Of a stretch of 64,000 nucleotides of DNA, positions 58,930 through 64,000 are shown piece after piece; position 1 is the first letter of the stretch, and each line of letters begins with the position of its first letter. Made by a program: the position numbers and the translations under genes. Origin of the DNA: a virus; IMG/VR virus record IMGVR_UViG_3300003873_000004, positions 31,269 to 95,268 of that record; one strand, written 5' to 3'. The notes beneath the pieces are model-generated. The model was not told the DNA's origin and did not search any database. It worked only from the letters and a program-made list of their open reading frames with translations.

Positions 58930-59310
58930 CTAAATCTCCTTCAATGTATTTATGATTGATCTGTCGGCTTTAATTTTTGGCAAATTTACTTCACCAATTC
59001 TATCTGGAAGAACATTCAAAAAGCATAAAACAGATTTCAGCACAGCATGACACTCTGGAGGGCAGATGAAGAACAACATTTTCGATGTAGGTGTAGCGCC
59101 AAACACATTAGTCAAAATAATAATATGATTTAATAAACATCTTGGGTCAATATCATTTTGATCTCGTATATGTCTCAAAATCAATCTCTTGACATTGTTC
59201 AATCTTCGTAAATCGGAATTATATTCAGCAAGACTGGAGCAAGCGCGGGTATCGTAGTTTTTAGTGGCGTAAATCGCAAAAGACTCTTGATTTAGTTTGT
59301 CAAAATTCAT
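58930..59310 (-). CDS. Conserved T4-like phage protein, unknown function
   Basis: 126 residues from ATG at 59310; the extension to 59388 would include promoter sequence. MNFDKLNQESFAIYATKNYD and SKMLFFICPPECHAVLKSVL are conserved in T4-related phages. A CTAAATA late motif lies five bases before the ATG. Confidence 0.72.
   Translation of the reverse strand: MNFDKLNQESFAIYATKNYDTRACSSLAEYNSDLRRLNNVKRLILRHIRDQNDIDPRCLLNHIIILTNVFGATPTSKMLFFICPPECHAVLKSVLCFLNVLPDRIGEVNLPKIKADRSIINTLKEI
58947..58954 (-). promoter_or_regulatory. Late promoter-like CATAAATA
   Basis: Near match to TATAAATA on the minus strand, about 19 bases before the start of the gene ending at 58422, within the previous gene. Confidence 0.45.
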
Positions 59311-59315
59311 GTTGA

Positions 59316-59322
59316 TATTTAG
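59316..59322 (-). promoter_or_regulatory. Late promoter motif CTAAATA
   Basis: CTAAATA, TCAAC, then ATG on the minus strand, the same spacing as elsewhere. Confidence 0.62.
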
Positions 59323-59340
59323 TTGAAGACGAGTCGAAGT

Positions 59341-59705
59341 TTTCTCTTGACTTCTTGTTTCGAAACTGCTAGAATGCTTCGAGTACATTAAGTAGACATA
59401 GAGATTGATAGAAACAAAGTTAAAAAGAAATAGATCGTTGCGAAGCCGAAGGCGTAGCTTCCGTAGCGCAGCGAAGGAGAAGTTTAGAGTTATTAGATAT
59501 ATTGGCGTAGCCAGAGTTGCTCGAGAGGTTTTAGACTTTGGTTGAATTAGATACGCTCTAGATCATATTGAATTGGTTTAGCGCAGTTGGACTGCTAGTT
59601 AGGACACCTGTGCACTTCGAACAAGGATCTGGACAGTATCTTGATGACGTTGAACTACGCCTTCGGCACTTCGAGCTTCGCTCTCCGAACGTGCTATTTC
59701 TTCAT
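59341..59705 (+). repeat. Long dispersed non-coding segment, copy 2 (upstream of primase)
   Basis: Second copy of 4403-4774, with the same promoter, the same tRNA-like blocks and the same terminal hairpin. It includes 59440-59477, the exact reverse complement of 4835-4872. No protein gene is supported in 59311-59886; the stretch holds this repeat, a promoter and module E. Confidence 0.72.
59347..59375 (+). promoter_or_regulatory. Sigma70-like promoter TTGACT-N17-TAGAAT
   Basis: Identical to 4409-4437. Confidence 0.66.
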
Positions 59706-59716
59706 CAATATTTCTC

Positions 59717-59745
59717 TTGACAAGAACATCAAGATGATGTAAAAT
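59717..59745 (+). promoter_or_regulatory. Sigma70-like promoter TTGACA-N17-TAAAAT
   Basis: Lies between the repeat and module E, giving the primase region three promoters in tandem. Confidence 0.65.
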
Positions 59746-59879
59746 AGATTCTAACACCATTTTAATGGTTTAGACTACCATTGTATCAATTCTACATTCT
59801 AAAGCGTTTAAGACGTACTCTAGAGGCTAGAAACATATTAAACAAAGTTCTTGACAAGAGCAAACAACAAGTGTAGTCT
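59746..59879 (+). repeat. Five-copy intergenic regulatory module, copy E (diverged)
   Basis: The most diverged copy, keeping GTACTCTAGAGGCTAGAA, TTAAACAAAG and TTCTTGACAAG. Its promoter is TTGACA-17-TAGTCT (59851-59879), seven bases before the primase ATG. Confidence 0.7.
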
Positions 59880-59886
59880 CTAGACA

Positions 59887-60909
59887 ATGTTAAATGACCA
59901 AAAATACCTTGGAATGCTGTCTAGTAGACTTCGAAACTATTCAAAGAAAGACTCTAGACTGTATAACTTCTCGTGTCCGTTATGTGGAGATTCGACTTCC
60001 GACAAGAAGAAAGCTAGAGCGTATTGCATGCCAAAGAAGAAAGGAACAGGTCTATACTTCTTTTGTCACAAGTGTAACGAGGCCATGCCCTTCGGATTAT
60101 TACTCAAGAGAATAGATAATCTTCTCTACAAAGAATACCAAAAGGAACGAATTGGCTCCAGATATTCTAACAAGCCAAAAGAGATCGAAGTTCCGAAATT
60201 CAACAACATGAAAAAGACATTAGAAGTAGTTTCATCAAACTCTAGCGTTTTTGATGATCTTCAAGATATGTCAAAGATGCCAAGAAAGGTTGCTGAATAT
60301 TTGATCAACCGTAAAATACCTCTAGACAAACTCTGGAAGTATTTCTACTATGCTGATGATTTCAAAAAAGTAGCTAATCAAATCTGTGCTGGAACCTTTT
60401 CTAAAGCTGCGCTAAAATATAAAGAATCCAGAATTGTGTTGACAATGTTAGACTCTTCTGCTAGAATTACTGGAATACAAGGTAGAACAATTGGAGAATC
60501 GTCTGCTAAATATATCACTATCAAACGCAGTGAATCAGCAAGAAAGATTTTTGGCTTAGACCAAATAAAATATAATCGGCCTGTCATAGTATTAGAAGGC
60601 CCGATCGACTCTTGTTTTCTTGATAATGCGATAGGTGTTTGTGGTGCTGATTTAGTTAGTCAAGTGGAAGGGTTAAATATCAATCCAATTTTCTGTTTTG
60701 ACAATGAACCATATTCGAAGATTATCACAAAGAAAGTATATCGAGCGATACAGCAAAATTATTATGTGGTTATCTACCCAAGAAACATAAAGCAGAAAGA
60801 CATAAACGAAATGGTCTTATCTGGCATAGATGTGTCTGATATGATAAAAAAACGAACATTCTCTGGTCTTAGAGCCAGGGCAGAATTTGCACAATGGAAG
60901 AGGACATGA
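59887..60909 (+). CDS. 61: gp61-like DNA primase
   Basis: 340 residues (T4 gp61 is 342). The zinc-binding part has CPLCGDSTSDKKKARAY and FFCHKCNEAMPFG; the TOPRIM region has VLEGPIDSCF with the catalytic Glu and CFDNEPYSK with the Asp, then KDINEMVLSG. It makes RNA primers for Okazaki fragments with gp41. There is no ribosome binding site; the ATG is at the predicted transcription start. Confidence 0.94.
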   Translation: MLNDQKYLGMLSSRLRNYSKKDSRLYNFSCPLCGDSTSDKKKARAYCMPKKKGTGLYFFCHKCNEAMPFGLLLKRIDNLLYKEYQKERIGSRYSNKPKEIEVPKFNNMKKTLEVVSSNSSVFDDLQDMSKMPRKVAEYLINRKIPLDKLWKYFYYADDFKKVANQICAGTFSKAALKYKESRIVLTMLDSSARITGIQGRTIGESSAKYITIKRSESARKIFGLDQIKYNRPVIVLEGPIDSCFLDNAIGVCGADLVSQVEGLNINPIFCFDNEPYSKIITKKVYRAIQQNYYVVIYPRNIKQKDINEMVLSGIDVSDMIKKRTFSGLRARAEFAQWKRT

Positions 60910-61902
60910 ATGACGATACCTAATATTTTATCAAAGAATGAAACTTTTGAAGTACAATATCCGTGGGCTGACGAGTTTAGTGAAAAACAAGCCAACATAT
61001 TCTGGACAGCAACCGAAATCAATGTAGAGAAAGATAAACATTGTATTCTTGTTGATATGACCGAAGCAGAAAGAGAAGCGGTCATCGAAGTGTTGAAATT
61101 ATTTACCTTGTATGAAGTTAGAGCAGGCAGCGCATATTGGCTTGGCCGATATATGAGAACCTTTCAGAGACCAGAACTACAGAGAATGGCTGCTACATTT
61201 GGTTTCTTCGAGCTTGGGGTTCACAAGCCATTTTATATGAAACTCAATGAAGTTTTGTCTCTATCTGATGATGATTTCTTTCTAGCATATCATGAAGATG
61301 AAGAAATAAACGAACATATTTCCTTTATTGGTGATATGATCAAACATCAGAATCCTTTGATTTCAATGGCTGCCTTTTCTATGGTAGAAGGCGCGATTTT
61401 ATATTCTAGCTTTGGCTTTCTAAAACATTTTCAATCAGTTGGGAAGAATTTATTGATAAATGTGAATAGAGGAATTGCGTTCTCGGCAAGGGACGAAAAT
61501 TTGCATTCTGAAGCCGGCGCCAAAACTTTCACTGTGCTGAAAGATGAAATGAATTTATCGGAAGTAGACGCGGCAGGTCTCGAAGCGTCTGTGATTACTA
61601 TTGCCAAAACATTATGGAAACACGAAGAACTAATAGTCGATCGTATTTTCTCTCATGGTGAAATTTCTGGAATCACAAAAACACAGCTAAGAAATTTTGT
61701 TCAATCCAGAATCAATGTTTGCTTGAGAAATCTTGGATATAAGAATTTGTTCGATGTAAAATACAATCCTGTTGCTGATTGGTTCTATGACGGCATTACT
61801 GGATTTATGTTCAATGATACCTTTTCCGGTATTGGTAACTCATACACTCGAAATTGGGATGAAGAAGCATTTGTTTACGAAACTTTCTCGGAGGAAAAAT
61901 AA
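60910..61902 (+). CDS. nrdB: Ribonucleotide reductase small subunit (class I)
   Basis: 330 residues. Iron ligands are in FTLYEVRAGSAYW, ELGVHKPFY, SMVEGAILYSS and ARDENLHSEAG, and the radical Tyr lies in the normal region. It gives the tyrosyl radical used by NrdA to make dNTPs. It starts directly after the primase stop and overlaps nrdA by one base. Confidence 0.93.
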   Translation: MTIPNILSKNETFEVQYPWADEFSEKQANIFWTATEINVEKDKHCILVDMTEAEREAVIEVLKLFTLYEVRAGSAYWLGRYMRTFQRPELQRMAATFGFFELGVHKPFYMKLNEVLSLSDDDFFLAYHEDEEINEHISFIGDMIKHQNPLISMAAFSMVEGAILYSSFGFLKHFQSVGKNLLINVNRGIAFSARDENLHSEAGAKTFTVLKDEMNLSEVDAAGLEASVITIAKTLWKHEELIVDRIFSHGEISGITKTQLRNFVQSRINVCLRNLGYKNLFDVKYNPVADWFYDGITGFMFNDTFSGIGNSYTRNWDEEAFVYETFSEEK

Positions 61903-64000
61903 TGTCGAAGTCATTATATACTAAATTATCAGAAGAACGAAAAAAGCAGCAAGAAGAAGGCACATTACCAGAATGGGTAACTACTGCTGGATTTCAGATG
62001 TTTTCTGATAGATATTTGTACGACGCTAACAATATGAAAGAACAGTTCGAACGTATTGCCAGCATAGCGGCTAAGCATCTACCAAAAGAACATCAGCAGA
62101 CAGCAAATGATAAATTCTTCGAACTGATGTGGAAGGGTTGGATGTCTTGTTCTACACCAGTTTTAGCCAATATGGGAACAAATCGAGGATTGCCTGTTGC
62201 ATGCAGCGGTGGCATTGTCGGAGACGAGATTTTTTCCATGTTCGAATCCGCTTTAGAAGCCGCCGTATTGACAAAGAATGGATTTGGTACTTCATCTTAT
62301 CTAGGCAACATTAGACCAAGAGGTGCCGCAATTTCGACTGGCGGCAAAGCATCTGGAGTTGTGCCAGTGTTTCGTCATTTTGTTTCTATTATGCGTGATG
62401 TATCACAAAGCGGTATTCGCCGAGGCTCTTGGGCCGGATATTTACCAATCGAACATGGAGATTTCGATGAACTTGCTGACTATGTTAAGGATAATCCCGA
62501 TGACGCTAATGTGGGCTGGAATATTTCTGACAATTTTATTGAAAAGTTGCAGAATCAAGACGAAGAAGCAACACGTCGTTTCAAGAAAGCTATGAAGATG
62601 AAGATGCTGACAGGCAAAGGATATTTCTTCTTCATCGATGAAGTGAACAGACAGAATCCTTATGCTTATACGAAGAACGGATTGACAGTAAAAGCGTCGA
62701 ATTTGTGTCTTGTTGGTGATACTAAAGTCAAAGTACGACAGAATAAAAAGAAATTTGAAATTGAATTATCTGAACTTGTATCACGATGGCAGGCGGGCGA
62801 AAAATTCAAGGTTTATTCTTGTGACATCAATACAAAGGAAGTTCGTTGGAACAAAGTCACTGATGCGGCTATGACAAATCCCGCCGCTAAAATTTACACA
62901 ATCACAGACCCACAGACAGGCAAAACAATTCGTTGTACTAGCGATCATAAAGTATATACGGTAAATCGTGGATATGTTAAAGCTACTAAATTGAAAACTA
63001 CTGATATTCTTTTACATTCTGATTTGTCTGAATATCAAGCAGGTATTACAATTTCTGGTGGAACAGATCTTGAACCCGTGTATGATATTACTGTAGAGAA
63101 TACACACAATTTCTTTGCTAGTGATATTCTTGTTCATAATTGTTCAGAAATCGCTCTATTCTCGGACAAAGATCATACATTCTCCTGTGTTTTATCGTCA
63201 ATGAATCTATCCAAGTATGATGAATGGAAAGATACTGATGCTGTTTTCTGGAGTACCGTATTTTTGGATTGTGTTTGCTCTGATTTCTTACAACGAGCAA
63301 AGACAATCAAAGGGCTGGAAAAAGTTGTTCGATGTACGGAGAAGGGAAGAGCGGTTGGACTTGGCGCTATGGGTTTACATACTCTATTCCAGAAGCGTGG
63401 AATACCATTCGAAGATATGCGAGCTTTTTTGCTCAACACTGAAATTTCCAAACATATTGAAGGGCACTCGAAAGAAGCTTCGATCTGGTTGGCAAAAGAA
63501 TTAGGAGAACCAGAGTGGTGTAAGGGATTGGGAATCAGAAATACTCATTTGACAGCAATCGCTCCAAATAAATCTACCGCTCTGTTGCTTGGTGGTATTT
63601 CAGAAGGAATCAATCCTGATCCTGCTATTGTGTACACTCAAATGACCGCCGCTGGTGAAGTATCGAGAATCAATTCTGTATTCCTAGAACTGATGAAAGA
63701 ACGAGGAAAATACAAGAAATCTATTGTGGCTGATATTTCCGATCACTTTGGTTCAGTGCAACATTTGGATTGGCTGACCGATGACGAAAAATTAGTGTTC
63801 AAGACTGCGTTCGAGATCAATCAGGAAACTATTATCAACATGGGCGCAGTTAGACAGAACTTTGTTGATCAAAGTCAATCTCTAAATTTGTTTTTCTCAG
63901 CAGAAGAGGACGAACGATGGATTTCTCATATTCACAAGCTTGCCTTCGAGAATAACATCAAGGCCCTTTATTACATCACGAGCCTTACTGGAGTAGAAAC
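61902..64000 (+). CDS. nrdA: Ribonucleotide reductase large subunit with mini-intein (3' end outside window)
   Basis: About 700 residues are visible; the gene runs off the right edge. CSTPVLANMGTNRG and later NLCSEIALFSDKD carry active-site Cys and the conserved N-x-C-x-E of the catalytic centre. The extein is interrupted after SNL by a 145-residue intein (62706-63140) that ends DILVHN, followed by CSEIA. Without the intein the sequence reads ASNLCSEIALF, the usual reductase motif. T4 keeps its nrd introns in the same pathway. Confidence 0.93.
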   Translation, partial: MSKSLYTKLSEERKKQQEEGTLPEWVTTAGFQMFSDRYLYDANNMKEQFERIASIAAKHLPKEHQQTANDKFFELMWKGWMSCSTPVLANMGTNRGLPVACSGGIVGDEIFSMFESALEAAVLTKNGFGTSSYLGNIRPRGAAISTGGKASGVVPVFRHFVSIMRDVSQSGIRRGSWAGYLPIEHGDFDELADYVKDNPDDANVGWNISDNFIEKLQNQDEEATRRFKKAMKMKMLTGKGYFFFIDEVNRQNPYAYTKNGLTVKASNLCLVGDTKVKVRQNKKKFEIELSELVSRWQAGEKFKVYSCDINTKEVRWNKVTDAAMTNPAAKIYTITDPQTGKTIRCTSDHKVYTVNRGYVKATKLKTTDILLHSDLSEYQAGITISGGTDLEPVYDITVENTHNFFASDILVHNCSEIALFSDKDHTFSCVLSSMNLSKYDEWKDTDAVFWSTVFLDCVCSDFLQRAKTIKGLEKVVRCTEKGRAVGLGAMGLHTLFQKRGIPFEDMRAFLLNTEISKHIEGHSKEASIWLAKELGEPEWCKGLGIRNTHLTAIAPNKSTALLLGGISEGINPDPAIVYTQMTAAGEVSRINSVFLELMKERGKYKKSIVADISDHFGSVQHLDWLTDDEKLVFKTAFEINQETIINMGAVRQNFVDQSQSLNLFFSAEEDERWISHIHKLAFENNIKALYYITSLTGVE
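62706..63140 (+). other. Mini-intein in NrdA (145 residues, no endonuclease)
   Basis: It starts with Cys in CLVGDTKVKVRQ (block A), has CTSDHKVYTVNRGY (block B) and ends TVENTHNFFASDILVHN (blocks F and G) before Cys of the extein. No LAGLIDADG or HNH domain fits in this length, so it can splice but not home. Confidence 0.92.

Noticed and set aside
59311-59388. Extension of the minus-strand gene to 59388
   Set aside because: The extra residues are encoded in the promoter and repeat and equal those of a frame at 4385-4570, showing that the repeat and not a protein is conserved.
1-64000. CRISPR array
   Set aside because: No regularly spaced direct repeats with unique spacers were seen; the repeats found are promoters and intergenic modules at irregular distances.

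Overview
The window is part of the genome of a large, tailed, double-stranded DNA phage of the T4 superfamily (myovirus type). The evidence is an almost complete T4-style replication, recombination and transcription set: UvsW, UvsY, UvsX, Dda, gp55 late sigma, gp46/gp47, gp45/gp44/gp62, RegA, gp43, gp41, gp61 and NrdA/NrdB. The gene order is not that of T4. The window is AT-rich and gene-dense, with many 4-base (ATGA) gene overlaps. Sigma70-type promoters and a lipoprotein suggest a Gram-negative host, but the species cannot be read from the sequence.

Layout. 1-2469 (minus): uvsW (cut by the window edge), a frameshifted DNA methyltransferase, uvsY and a tail-tube-like protein. 2525-4304 (minus): an IS607-type element with a serine recombinase and TnpB. 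4400-9642: a long repeated non-coding segment, then dda, gp55, gp47 and gp46. 9700-15300: a CobT-like VWA protein and a CobS/MoxR-like ATPase whose gene is broken in two at a split intein, with a Vsr-like homing endonuclease gene between the halves. 15300-19300: a tRNA, sliding clamp, clamp loader, RegA and dUTPase. 19300-24200: a 7-deazaguanine DNA-modification cluster (QueD, QueE, FolE, a QueD-like protein, a glycosyltransferase and a DpdA-like transglycosylase). 24200-33000: an RlaP-like nucleotidyltransferase, a cREC domain protein, a dNMP kinase, and a DNA polymerase gene cut by an antisense HNH endonuclease gene and by a 248-nt group I intron. 33085-37006: spike base and fibre-like proteins, a small lipoprotein, a transglutaminase-like protease and an endolysin, with a G+C-richer start. 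37000-42000: small proteins, a phage tmRNA, further structured RNA candidates and a tRNA-like sequence. 42000-57840: an alarmone-hydrolase-like HD protein, UvsX, gp41, a metallopeptidase, a ligase-like protein, a second methyltransferase, a P-loop kinase, an NMN adenylyltransferase-like protein and several small proteins whose first residues resemble the T4 capsid-targeting sequence; the run ends in a strong terminator. 57917-59310 (minus): three conserved phage proteins of unknown function. 59340-64000: the second copy of the non-coding segment, primase gp61, NrdB, and NrdA with a mini-intein (cut by the window edge).

Regulation is unusually legible. About 30 near-identical sigma70-like promoters (TTGACA, 17-base spacer, TAGACT or TAGCAT) precede genes or operons. 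A second class, CTAAATA or TATAAATA, matches T4-type late (gp55) promoters. In both classes several copies sit so close to the ATG that the mRNA should start at or next to the start codon, which suggests leaderless transcripts. A separate ~125-base module is present five times, before gp55, folE, the RlaP-like gene, a methyltransferase and the primase.

Four genes (methyltransferase, UvsX and two small proteins) each become one open frame if a single base is added in a short homopolymer. This is either recent decay or, more likely for an essential gene such as uvsX, homopolymer undercalling in the sequence.
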